This document shows positions 33,049-41,383 of a stretch of DNA of 64,000 bases, one piece after another. Below the pieces are notes generated by a model. It searched no databases. It saw only the letters and a program-made list of their open reading frames with translations, and was not told the DNA's origin. The stretch's first letter is position 1. Every line of letters begins with the position of its first letter. This DNA comes from JACVRW01 sp034664125 (GTDB lineage Bacteria > Actinomycetota > Thermoleophilia > Solirubrobacterales > Thermoleophilaceae): NCBI GenBank assembly GCA_034664125.1, contig JAXDIG010000009.1, forward strand, positions 67,404 through 131,403, read 5' to 3'. The translations under genes were made by a program, and so were the position numbers.

Positions 33049-34332
33049 TCAGCCGGCGAGGGCCGGCACCGGCGCCTCGCGAGTGTCGTTGATGCCGACG
33101 AGGGCCTTTAGCCGCTCGCGCTCGGCTCGGTCGCGGCGCATCATGTGGGTGTAGACGCGGAGGGTGAATTTGGGGTCGGTGTGGCCGAGCTGGGCCATCA
33201 CCGAAGCGGGGTCTTCGCCACAGGCGACCAGGATGGAGGCGAAGGTGTGGCGCAGCTTGTGCGGCGTCAGGCCCCGGGGGAGTGGACTCTGGCCGCGCTT
33301 CTGGAGGAGCTGGTCGGCGGGCTCGAGGACGGCAGCGAGGATGCGGTTGCGAAGGTTGTCTTTGTCGCGGATACCGCCGGTGCCGGTGGGGAACACGCGG
33401 TCGTCAGGGCCTGCGCGATAGGAGCGGGCCTTGTGGGCGGCGAGGTCGTCGCGCAGGATCGGCAGCAGCGGGATCTCGCGCAAGCCGGCCTGGGTCTTGG
33501 AGCGGCCGATGTAGATCCGACCGTTGGCGAGATCGACGTCGCGCCAGAGCAGGCGGCAGAGCTCGTGTGCACGCGGGCCGGCGAAGACGAGGGTGGCGAT
33601 GATCGCGCTACGGTCGCTTGTGCGCCAGTACGGCTTGCGGTCCATCTCGGCAGCGACGTCGAGCAGGGCCTGGATCTGGTCGGCGCTGTCGAGGTGCACC
33701 GGCCGGCGCGGCGGCAGCTTGATGCGGCGCCGGCGACCGGCGGCGGGGTTGGCGTCCAGGTGCCCGTACTCGACCGCAATGGCGAGGATCGATTGCAGCA
33801 CCTCGATCGTCTTGTTGATCGAGCCCGGTGAGAGCGGCCGCACGACCCGCCCGGCGTCGTCGGTGGCTGCCTTGCGGCGTTCGATCGCGCGCCGGCGCAG
33901 CTCGGCCTGTTCGGTCTTGTGGCGGCGATAGCCGTCGACCGCCTCGACATCGATGTCGGACAGCGGCCAGTCGGCGAAGTACGGGAGCAGGTGGTCGAGC
34001 GCCCATTCCAAGTACTGGTAGGTGCGCGGCTGCACTTCCGCCTTACGAGCGGCGACATATTCGCGAGCGAACGGGCCGAACCGCGGCGCGGGATCCGGTC
34101 CCCCATCGCTAGCGGTGTTGCGGCGGCGGCGGTCCGGGGGGATCCAGAGCCCGCGGCGGACGTCGGCGACGATGTTTTGGAGTTCGTCTTCGGCGCGTTT
34201 GCGCGTCCAGCCGTCGCGCTCCAATCCGAGGGTTACGTACTGCCGCTCGCCATAGGCTCGGAAGCGCAGCGCGTAGCCACGTCCGCTCTTCCAGACCCGC
34301 TCGAGAACCTGTCCCTGCGACTTAGCCGCCAT
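33049..34332 (-). CDS. Tyrosine integrase of the conjugative element
   Basis: 427 residues. N-terminal arm-binding and SAM-like core-binding regions (residues 1-170) are followed by the catalytic domain with Arg (AGPRAHELCRLLW), Lys (GRSKTQAGLREIPL), HxxR (HKLRHTFASILV), His (LGHTDPKFTLRVYTHMM) and the Tyr in that last motif. It integrates and excises the element. A strong ribosome binding site (GGAGGTGA, 34339-34346) precedes the ATG. It is the last gene of a long minus-strand block of transfer genes; the attachment site should lie close to its stop, but no duplicated core was found in the window. Confidence 0.93.
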   Translation of the reverse strand: MAAKSQGQVLERVWKSGRGYALRFRAYGERQYVTLGLERDGWTRKRAEDELQNIVADVRRGLWIPPDRRRRNTASDGGPDPAPRFGPFAREYVAARKAEVQPRTYQYLEWALDHLLPYFADWPLSDIDVEAVDGYRRHKTEQAELRRRAIERRKAATDDAGRVVRPLSPGSINKTIEVLQSILAIAVEYGHLDANPAAGRRRRIKLPPRRPVHLDSADQIQALLDVAAEMDRKPYWRTSDRSAIIATLVFAGPRAHELCRLLWRDVDLANGRIYIGRSKTQAGLREIPLLPILRDDLAAHKARSYRAGPDDRVFPTGTGGIRDKDNLRNRILAAVLEPADQLLQKRGQSPLPRGLTPHKLRHTFASILVACGEDPASVMAQLGHTDPKFTLRVYTHMMRRDRAERERLKALVGINDTREAPVPALAG

Positions 34333-34338
34333 CTCCGG

Positions 34339-34346
34339 TCACCTCC
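34339..34346 (-). promoter_or_regulatory. Ribosome binding site of integrase
   Basis: GGAGGTGA is almost a full anti-16S match and lies 6 nt before the ATG. Most genes of this block overlap and have no such site, so integrase expression may be set separately. Confidence 0.7.
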
Positions 34347-34420
34347 GTGGCGAAGGGCGTCGGCGCGGGTGGCCAGCCCCGCGCCCCGTGCGACCGGGCG
34401 CGGTTAGGCTGGTCATCGTG

Positions 34421-34439
34421 CCGAAGGTCAGCCCTTCGG
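34421..34439. repeat. Hairpin between excisionase-like and integrase genes
   Basis: Arms CCGAAGG and CCTTCGG flank TCAGC in the 174-bp gap between the two genes. It could attenuate transcription into integrase or be a protein site. Confidence 0.35.
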
Positions 34440-34506
34440 TGCCGGGCCGGGGGCGTTGCTGCGCCGCCCGGCCGTTTCTGAGTTGCGCGACGACGATAGC
34501 TCTGTT

Positions 34507-34857
34507 TCACCGCCGGGTGGAGTCGGGGGGCATCCGCGGCAATCGGACGCGATCGGTTGGTGGCACCTGGCCGCGGGGGCGGTCGGCGGAGCCGAGGCGC
34601 TCGGCGACCTCCTGGGGGTCGAAGCGCAGCCGAGGGCGTTGGCCAGCGCCGAGACGTCGGGCGCCGAGCCGGTCGGCGTTGGCGTACACCCAGGAGCGCT
34701 CGACGCCCCACCACTGCGACACCTCGGCGGCTGTCAGCAGCCGCTGGGGTCCGGCCTCCTGGGTGAGTAGCTGGGCGACGCGGCGGGCGATCTCCTCGAC
34801 CGACTCCGGGGCCAGCCGCAGCTCCTGCTCGGGTGTGGCTTGCGGCGGCGGTGTCAC
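34507..34857 (-). CDS. Excisionase-like HTH protein
   Basis: 116 residues. Residues 35-90 form an AlpA/Xis-type winged HTH: RLLTAAEVSQWWGVERSWVYANADRLGARRLGAGQRPRLRFDP has the helix-turn-helix and wing typical of excisionases. The rest is Pro/Arg-rich. GTG start overlapping the methyltransferase stop (GTGA). It sits directly upstream of the integrase and likely biases it toward excision. Confidence 0.8.
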   Translation of the reverse strand: MTPPPQATPEQELRLAPESVEEIARRVAQLLTQEAGPQRLLTAAEVSQWWGVERSWVYANADRLGARRLGAGQRPRLRFDPQEVAERLGSADRPRGQVPPTDRVRLPRMPPDSTRR

Positions 34858-35966
34858 TGCCGCCTTCGGTCGAAAGGGACCGGTTCAGTCTCTCTGCCAG
34901 CGTGGCGTGCCCAGTGGGCGATCCGGGCGCGCGCGATGCGGGCGTAGCCGCGATCGATCTCGAGCCCGACGAAGCCGCGCTGCTCCAGGACGGCGGCCGC
35001 GCCGGTCGAGCCGGAGCCGCAGAAGGGGTCGAGCACGAGCCCGCCGGGCGGGCAGGCCAGCCGCACGAGCCAGCGCATCAGCACGAGCGGCTTGACGGTC
35101 GGATGGGGGTTGCGAGCGGGCCTTGTGCGGCGCTGCTCGCGGTCGGCGTTGGGGAACAGCTCGAGCGGTCCCGCGGGTAGGTGTTCGCAGCCGGCGTTGC
35201 GCTCGCGGCGGCTGACCTTGGGGCAATAGAAGAGCCGGCTCGCCTGCACCTGCGGGCCTGAGCGTGCTCGGCTGCGGTCCGCTCCGGAGTCGATGAGCGC
35301 CGCCGCGCAGTCCGGCTCGCAGCGCTCAGCGGTGCAGCCGGTGGCGTGCGAGGCGATGACGTTGGCGGGGTGGCGCCGCTCGATCCGGCAGGCGTCGATA
35401 TTCAGGCCGCCGGTGCCGTGTCGCGCGATCGTGTCTTGAACGGTGCCCGCCGGTGGGCGCCGCGCCAGCAGGATCGGTTCGTAGGCCGGTTTGAGTGTCG
35501 TGCCGCGCCCGCCGGGCAGCCGGCGCGACTTCGGTAGCCCGGTGCCGTACAGCCAGACGAGTGTGTCGCGCAGCTCGAACCCGGCGTCCTCGAGGCCGCA
35601 GGCGAGTCGGTGCGCGGTGCGTGGCGAACCGAAAGCGAGCAGGTGAGCGCCCGGCTTGAGCACCCGCAGACACTGCTGCCCCCAGAGGCGGCACCACACC
35701 CCATACGCCTCGCTGTCGCTGAGGCGCTCGTGGCCCGCGCGGGCGGCCGCGTCGCGGATGTCCTGCAAGTCCCAGCGGTTCTGCTTGAAGCCGATGCCGT
35801 ACGGGGGGTCGGTCACGACCGCATCGACGCTCTCGGGCTCCATCGCGGCGACTACCTCGAGGCAGTCGCCCTCGACGACCGTCCAAGCCGTCTCACGCGA
35901 CCTCGTGGCCGCTGTGGCACTGGAAGTGACCGTCTCGGCCGCCGGCATTACCCGGGCTACCCGCAC
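34854..35966 (-). CDS. Orphan DNA methyltransferase (DPPY type, beta class)
   Basis: 370 residues. TDPPYGIGF (52-60) is the catalytic DPPY motif, and LDPFCGSGSTGAAAVLEQRGFVGLEID near the C-terminus is the AdoMet-binding motif, in beta-class order (catalytic motif first). It likely methylates adenine N6 or cytosine N4. No partner restriction enzyme is adjacent. In conjugative elements such orphans protect the element from host restriction. It overlaps both neighbours (start inside the replication-relaxation gene, stop shared with the excisionase start). Confidence 0.9.
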   Translation of the reverse strand: MRVARVMPAAETVTSSATAATRSRETAWTVVEGDCLEVVAAMEPESVDAVVTDPPYGIGFKQNRWDLQDIRDAAARAGHERLSDSEAYGVWCRLWGQQCLRVLKPGAHLLAFGSPRTAHRLACGLEDAGFELRDTLVWLYGTGLPKSRRLPGGRGTTLKPAYEPILLARRPPAGTVQDTIARHGTGGLNIDACRIERRHPANVIASHATGCTAERCEPDCAAALIDSGADRSRARSGPQVQASRLFYCPKVSRRERNAGCEHLPAGPLELFPNADREQRRTRPARNPHPTVKPLVLMRWLVRLACPPGGLVLDPFCGSGSTGAAAVLEQRGFVGLEIDRGYARIARARIAHWARHAGRETEPVPFDRRRQ

Positions 35967-36853
35967 GGCCTCGTCCTACGCGATGGCGAGCGACCGAGCC
36001 AATCGACGTCCGCGCCGTCTCGGGTCACAAAGATCGCCGAGAACGGCCCTTCGGTCTGCAGGTCGGCTAGTAAGCCGACTGAGATGGCCAAGTCGGGGGC
36101 ACGCTCGAGGCGTGGGTCGCTTCGGCAGAGGGCGAACACCGCGTCGCGGCGGCGCGCGAGCAGCATTGGGCTGGCGCCGGTGAGCACGACGTGGACTGCC
36201 GGGAATGTCGGGTACCACGGTCGCCAAACCGGGGCGCCTTGCTCGTCGCTGGCGCGGTGTAGGTCGGCGTAGCGGGCGAGCTTGGCGGCCAGACGGTCGA
36301 CGCTGAGCGTGGCGCGGTCGAGCTCCAACAGCCGGAACTCAAGCGACGCCGGCTCGCCGTCTTGCTCCGCGAGTAGGTAGGTGAGCAGCGCGTCGGCGAT
36401 TACCGCCCGGCGGCGGCCTCGACCGAGGGGATGGGCGACCTCGTGCTGCCACGCGAGCGGGCCGAAGTCGTCGCCGCGTGCGCGGGCCGCGTGTAGCCAG
36501 GCCATACTGGCCTCGTTGACTACCAGCGTGTGCGCGTGCAGCGCCGCCGAGGCGTCCTCGCCGCGCAACAGCTTCGGCCGCCGGCTGAGTCCGCCGGCTT
36601 GTTCGGCGAGCTGTCCGCCACGCGGCGTGACGTGCCAGAGCTTGCGCCGCCGGTTCGCGAGCACGTGCGCAAGCAGTCCCCGCCGTTCGAGGTCGCTCAG
36701 GAGCTGCCTAGTCCAGCGCTGTGAGGCGTCCGGGCCGCGCATGGCGCGGACCTGGGCTGTTGTGAGCAGCCGGTGCTGGGCGACCCATTCGAGCGCCTGA
36801 ACGGCGGCCGGCGTGAGCGGCCGTGCCGACGGGGGTCGGCGGGCGCGACTCAC
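35957..36853 (-). CDS. Replication-relaxation family protein
   Basis: 298 residues matching the replication-relaxation (Replic_Relax, MobC-like) family: TTAQVRAMRGPDASQRWTRQLL, WHVTPRG, LHAHTLVVNEASMAWLHA and LLELDRATLSVDRLAAKL. The N-terminal part is a winged HTH. These proteins occur in actinobacterial conjugative elements and are thought to act at the origin of transfer or replication. It overlaps the coupling protein gene by 4 bp and the methyltransferase start by 10 bp. No other relaxosome gene was found. Confidence 0.82.
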   Translation of the reverse strand: MSRARRPPSARPLTPAAVQALEWVAQHRLLTTAQVRAMRGPDASQRWTRQLLSDLERRGLLAHVLANRRRKLWHVTPRGGQLAEQAGGLSRRPKLLRGEDASAALHAHTLVVNEASMAWLHAARARGDDFGPLAWQHEVAHPLGRGRRRAVIADALLTYLLAEQDGEPASLEFRLLELDRATLSVDRLAAKLARYADLHRASDEQGAPVWRPWYPTFPAVHVVLTGASPMLLARRRDAVFALCRSDPRLERAPDLAISVGLLADLQTEGPFSAIFVTRDGADVDWLGRSPSRRTRPCG

Positions 36854-39435
36854 GAGGGTCGCCTTCCTGGGCTGATCGCTAGCCCGCCGGGTCGTGTGTC
36901 CTCGCTATCCGGGTGGCCGCGTCGGCGCTTGAGCTCACGCTGGATCCGCTCGTCGAGGCTCTCGAGGTGCGCCAGCGCGTCTGCTGTGGGCCGCCGGCCG
37001 CTTGTGCGATCGACCTCCTGCTCGAGCGCCTCAAGTCGGCCTGGCCGTCCTTCTTCGAACAGCTGCTCGAGTGCAACTCCGCGGATGCGGAACGGTGGGC
37101 TGGCCTGGCCGTGGTGGGTTACCTGGCCGAGGAAGTGGTAGCGCTGGAGGCGGGTGATGGCGGCGGGCGCGGGTTGGCCGCCCCACTCCTTGGCGACCAT
37201 CGCGGCGGCCCTGGCGTTGAGCGCGGTCGTCAGCAGGTGCGAGCGGTTGGTTGTGATCGCGTTCAGCGTCTGGGCGGTGAGCCGCTCGGGGTTCTGGTTG
37301 AGCAGCAGCGCCCGCACGCCGAACTTGGCGCTCTGCTCCAACAGCCCCGCGAGGTTGCCGCCGGCCGCGCCGTCGTAGGTCTGCACCTCGTCCAGCACGA
37401 CGAAGAACGGCCGCCTGCGCTCAGGGGCCAGAGCAGCTCTGGCGCGAGCGGCGTGCAGCAGGTCGAACAGCAGTAGGTTCGCGACTAGCCGGTCGCGGGC
37501 GCCGCCGGAGCCGGGACAGGCGAGCACGATCAGCCCACGGTCCATTGCGTCGGCGATCCGGTAGCTGCTTTGGCTTTGGCCGAGCAGCGCGGTGATCGGC
37601 GTCGAGACGCGCAGCCGGTCGATCAGGTTGGTAACCGGGGTGATCGCCTCGTCCGACAGCCTCGGGAAGCGGTCAAGCCAGAAGCGCCGGCTCGCGGCGG
37701 GTAGCAGCGGCAGCACCGCCGCCCGCCACTCGTCGTCGGACAGCAGGGTTGGCAGCTGGAAGATCGTCGGCGCCAACTCGACCGGAAGCGTCCGGGCGAC
37801 GGCGGCTAGCGCCTGAGCGGCTTGGGTGGTGACGGTCAGGGCGCGGTTGTTGCGCTCATCCCAGCGAAGCGCTGAGGCGATCGCGTCTACAAGGGCCTCG
37901 ACCCGCGCCTCGCCCGTGGCGGGCGGTCCGGTCAGCTCGAACAGGTTCCAGGCCGGCTGGCGGTCGTGCGCACGGGGGTCGGCGAGGTCGATCTCGACCA
38001 CCCGCTGCCTCACCCCGTCGTCTGTGAGGTACGGCTTGAGGCGCGCGACGGCGTCTTGGTGGGGGTCGATGAACATCCCGCCATGACCTGACCGCACGAG
38101 GTGCAGGAACTGGCAGAGGGCCAACTCGGTCTTGCCGTAGCGCGACCGGCCCGCGACGTAGGCGAAAAACGTGTCGGCCAGCCGCACACCCACGAGCCGC
38201 TCCCCGTCGTGGCCTGTGACCAGACCGAGCGGGATCAGTTCCTGCTGGCCGCCGAACTCGGGCAGCACCGGAGGGGGCGGCACGAGCGCCCCGGCGCGCA
38301 GCACGTTCTGAGCGCCGCAGCGGACCGTGGGCGGCTTGAGAAAACCGGCCACCTCCCGCGCCGACACGACGCTGCGGCGAGCGGGCCGAAACAGCCCGCT
38401 GCGCAGGCGCCCGTCAAACCACTGCCGTCGCCCCGGCAGGTCTGGACCGAGGAACGCCAGCCCCGGTAGTGCCAGGCCGGAGACGCGCAGCCAGTTGCGA
38501 GCGGCGAGCTGGTCGAAGCAGCCAAGCAGCGAGCGCAGGCCGGCCTTCGCGCGCGCGGGATCGGGCGACTCGACCCGGACCAGCACTTGCAACCGGAACA
38601 TCGACCCCGGGTCTGCCAACTTCGCATCGAGCGCCCGGCCCTCGGCTCGCCGCTCGGCTAGCTCGCTGGGAGGCGTACGTCTCCCAACCTGCGGACGGTC
38701 CAGCCATTCGAGCGCATCCATGCCACCGGCCGCTCCGCGCTGGCGGGCCGAGCGGAGCAGCCGTCGGCGCAAGCGGCGGCCCTCAGCCGCCGTGGTCGGC
38801 AGCAAATCGACGCAGACCAGCGCACGGTCGTCGGGGTGGCGAGGGACGGCGGTCGCGAACGCTTGGAGTGGATCGGGGTCTAGCTCGAGCAGCCGCAGCG
38901 GCTCGGCGCTTGGCCGGGCAAGCACAAGCTCCGCCCGTACGACAGCCCGGCCCGCCGACCCAACATCCGAGAGGTCATCGGGTTCCCGCAGCTCCAGTCC
39001 AGCGAATCCGCGCAGGGCGGCACGCACGCTGTCCTGGGCGTGCCCAGGCGCCTCGACGAGATAGACGAGCCGGCCCTCGCGGTCGTTGGTGAGCGTGACC
39101 CTGACGGCGCTAGCGCGCTTGTCGAGCCAGCCGCGCACACGTCGACGAACGCGGCCAAGCTGCGAAGCGAAACGCAGCACCGCCTCAAGCGAGGGATCGA
39201 ACTCGTCGGCCGGCACCACCACCACTCCGACACGCGACCGAAGCTCCCGCCGCGTCACCGCAAACCGCACCGCCAGTAGAGCACCGCCAATGCCAGCGCC
39301 AGCCGCAACCGGTGCCAGAACCGCCCGCGAGTCGGGAAGCCGAAGCTCTGAGATCGCCGAGCCGACGGCCACCGAAGCGACCAGTGCAAGCAGCGCCAAC
39401 ATCAGCGTTGGGTCATCGGCCCTAGAGGGCTTCAT
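36850..39435 (-). CDS. VirD4/TraD-type coupling ATPase
   Basis: 861 residues. Two hydrophobic N-terminal segments (about 10-27 and 40-60) anchor it. The Walker A is GRSRYGKT (429-436) and the Walker B is FFVVLDEVQTY (677-687). FIDPHQDAVARL and NLLLFDLLHAARARA are also typical of type IV coupling proteins with a TraM-recognition domain. It feeds the relaxosome to the secretion channel. It overlaps the replication-relaxation gene and is separated from the hydrolase gene by 203 bp. Confidence 0.9.
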   Translation of the reverse strand: MKPSRADDPTLMLALLALVASVAVGSAISELRLPDSRAVLAPVAAGAGIGGALLAVRFAVTRRELRSRVGVVVVPADEFDPSLEAVLRFASQLGRVRRRVRGWLDKRASAVRVTLTNDREGRLVYLVEAPGHAQDSVRAALRGFAGLELREPDDLSDVGSAGRAVVRAELVLARPSAEPLRLLELDPDPLQAFATAVPRHPDDRALVCVDLLPTTAAEGRRLRRRLLRSARQRGAAGGMDALEWLDRPQVGRRTPPSELAERRAEGRALDAKLADPGSMFRLQVLVRVESPDPARAKAGLRSLLGCFDQLAARNWLRVSGLALPGLAFLGPDLPGRRQWFDGRLRSGLFRPARRSVVSAREVAGFLKPPTVRCGAQNVLRAGALVPPPPVLPEFGGQQELIPLGLVTGHDGERLVGVRLADTFFAYVAGRSRYGKTELALCQFLHLVRSGHGGMFIDPHQDAVARLKPYLTDDGVRQRVVEIDLADPRAHDRQPAWNLFELTGPPATGEARVEALVDAIASALRWDERNNRALTVTTQAAQALAAVARTLPVELAPTIFQLPTLLSDDEWRAAVLPLLPAASRRFWLDRFPRLSDEAITPVTNLIDRLRVSTPITALLGQSQSSYRIADAMDRGLIVLACPGSGGARDRLVANLLLFDLLHAARARAALAPERRRPFFVVLDEVQTYDGAAGGNLAGLLEQSAKFGVRALLLNQNPERLTAQTLNAITTNRSHLLTTALNARAAAMVAKEWGGQPAPAAITRLQRYHFLGQVTHHGQASPPFRIRGVALEQLFEEGRPGRLEALEQEVDRTSGRRPTADALAHLESLDERIQRELKRRRGHPDSEDTRPGGLAISPGRRPS

Positions 39436-39638
39436 GCCTCATCACCGCGGCTGGGAGAGATGTCGGCGCCGTCGGTTCGCGGCAATCGCGCTGTTTGTGT
39501 GCTCTTCGGGCCCACTTGCCATCGGAAGAAGTGAAGGCCAAGCGGGGCCGCCAGCGGAAGGCCAAAACGGACCCCACGGCTTCTCTTTTTGACCAGCTGC
39601 CAGCCGGGGGCGCGCGTGGCAGGCGGTGGCCGGGCGTC

Positions 39639-40856
39639 TTAGGCATTCCGGCCCTCCCGCGGCCCTGCGAGCACCTCAACCCAGTCGGCGGGCTGGTAGC
39701 CGTAACGGGGCCTGTTGTCCGGCTGGCCCGGAGACGCCGAGGTCTGCCAGGAGATATGCAGGTGGGGGCCGCCGGCGCAGGGGATGCAGTGGCCCGGGTC
39801 GCCGTGGTTGGGGAAGCCGTTGTAGCCAACGAACCGAAACGGCGGGTCGGCGCAGGCCGGCCGCACACCCGACGAGGCGCAGGTGGGTTCCCAACCGACG
39901 GCGCGGGCGAGGCGTGCAGTTCGCCGCCAGTCCCTGTCGCGGGGGACGGCGTCGATGGCGGCGCCGAGTGGGTGCTCGCCGTCTGCCGCGTGGCCCATGG
40001 CGGCGTAGCAGTCGGTGACCAGCACGCCGAAGCGGCGGGCGAGGTAGACGACGTCCGCGACGATCCGCGCGTCACAGATCTCGTGGCCACCGGCCGCTAC
40101 GTCGCCGGGCAGCGCCTCGAGCCGACGCGGTGCGAACGCCCGCCGCGCGCCGCCCAGCTTCGGCGACGTCGGTGTGGCGGCACAGCCGCCGGCCGATACC
40201 AGCACCGGCGATGCTTGATCTGGGTTGGTCGGTTGCGGGGAGCCGGGCCCCTGGAAGCCGTACTGGACCGCCCGTGCCATCACCTGGTCGGCGTAGGGGA
40301 TGGTGGCGTCGGAGCAAGCGCCGAAGTAGTTGCAGGCCGCCTGGCGGTAGGCCTGGTAGGAGCCGCCCGTGGGTGGGGCGTCCTTGGCCTGGCGAAGGAT
40401 GCGGGCGGCGGTGAAGATCGCGTCGACGGGGTCGTTGACCTCGGTGTCGCCGTCGCGGTCGCCGTCGACCTTGTAGCGATCCCAGATGTTGCCGCAGGCA
40501 CCGCCAACGCCGATCTGCATCGGGCCCGCGCAGCCCGACGAGTTGACGCCGCGGCAGGATCCGTGGCCGCACTCCTGCGCACCGATGCTGGCCAGGAACG
40601 CCCAATCGATGTCAAAGCCCCGCCCAGCCGCCCGGTAGAGGCGCAGCCGGTCAGTTGGGATCTGGCCGAGCGCTGAACGCGACGGCGATGGCTGGGTCTC
40701 ACCCTGTCCCCCGCCGAGACAAGCGACGCCAGAGCCGACAACTGCCGCGACCGTCCCGACGATCGCTACCAGCACCGTCCCTGCGAGGGCTGCGACGCCG
40801 CCGAAGAGCGCTATCGCACCGCGGCGACGTGTGGGTGCTGTAGCGGCCGAGTGCAT
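39639..40856 (-). CDS. Bifunctional cell-wall hydrolase of the conjugative element
   Basis: 405 residues. A membrane anchor (AIALFGGVAALAGTVLVAIV) is followed by a lysozyme-like lytic domain (ASIGAQECGHGSC with the catalytic Glu, CAGPMQIGVGGAC), then a D-Ala-D-Ala metallopeptidase-like domain (GHAADGEHPLGAAIDAV and GPHLHISW with metal ligands). This domain pair opens the peptidoglycan for DNA transfer. It overlaps the 175-residue gene by one base. Confidence 0.85.
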   Translation of the reverse strand: MHSAATAPTRRRGAIALFGGVAALAGTVLVAIVGTVAAVVGSGVACLGGGQGETQPSPSRSALGQIPTDRLRLYRAAGRGFDIDWAFLASIGAQECGHGSCRGVNSSGCAGPMQIGVGGACGNIWDRYKVDGDRDGDTEVNDPVDAIFTAARILRQAKDAPPTGGSYQAYRQAACNYFGACSDATIPYADQVMARAVQYGFQGPGSPQPTNPDQASPVLVSAGGCAATPTSPKLGGARRAFAPRRLEALPGDVAAGGHEICDARIVADVVYLARRFGVLVTDCYAAMGHAADGEHPLGAAIDAVPRDRDWRRTARLARAVGWEPTCASSGVRPACADPPFRFVGYNGFPNHGDPGHCIPCAGGPHLHISWQTSASPGQPDNRPRYGYQPADWVEVLAGPREGRNA

Positions 40857-41383
40857 CAGTGGTCCGCGACCCCCGCGACGCGCCAGCGACCGTGGTCGCG
40901 CGCGACGGTGAGCTCGATCGCGTAGCGCGCGGCGCCGCCGACGACGCCGGCCGTCGCGGCGAAACGGTCGCCTCGCACACGCCGGAGCTCGACCTCTGTG
41001 ACGCGTGGGTGTCGGCGGAGCGCGGCCGGCGGCACCCGCAGTCGCGTGTCAGCGAGCTGATCCCTGAGCGCGGCGGTCGTGGCCTCAATCGCACTGGCCG
41101 CGCCGCGGCCGTAGAGGAACGCGAGGTAGCCGCGCAGGAAGCGCCTCGTTGTCGCCTCTGCCTTCGCGGGCTCGTGCTGGGGCCGTGAGGGTGTGGCGCG
41201 GTTCGCTGCGGCTGCTGCGGCGAGCGGCGCCGTGCCTGCCCGAGGTGGCCGCGGCGGGTCTGGCGGCAACGTCAGGAGCAGTCCGGCCGCGCCTAGGATG
41301 ACCGCGGTCGCCAGTGCGAACAGCTCGCGGCGCTCACGTTCGCCCAGGGTGCGAGCGGCCTGTCCTCCCAGCGGGCCGATCAT
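40856..41383 (-). CDS. Membrane-anchored transfer protein, TcpC/VirB8-like fold possible
   Basis: 175 residues: an anchor at about 22-42 (LFALATAVILGAAGLLLTLP), a Pro/Ala spacer and a C-terminal alpha/beta domain ending YAIELTVARDHGRWRVAGV. The layout (single anchor plus NTF2-like domain) fits VirB8/TcpC-type components or conjugal transfer accessory proteins. The position between the hydrolase and VirB6-like genes supports a channel role. Its start overlaps the VirB6-like gene stop. Confidence 0.65.
   Translation of the reverse strand: MIGPLGGQAARTLGERERRELFALATAVILGAAGLLLTLPPDPPRPPRAGTAPLAAAAAANRATPSRPQHEPAKAEATTRRFLRGYLAFLYGRGAASAIEATTAALRDQLADTRLRVPPAALRRHPRVTEVELRRVRGDRFAATAGVVGGAARYAIELTVARDHGRWRVAGVADH

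Noticed and set aside
39495..40676. Plus-strand frame over the hydrolase gene, starting with natural-looking KAKRGRQRKAKTDPTASLFD
   Set aside because: Only the first 25 codons look natural; the rest is antisense to a well-supported hydrolase gene.
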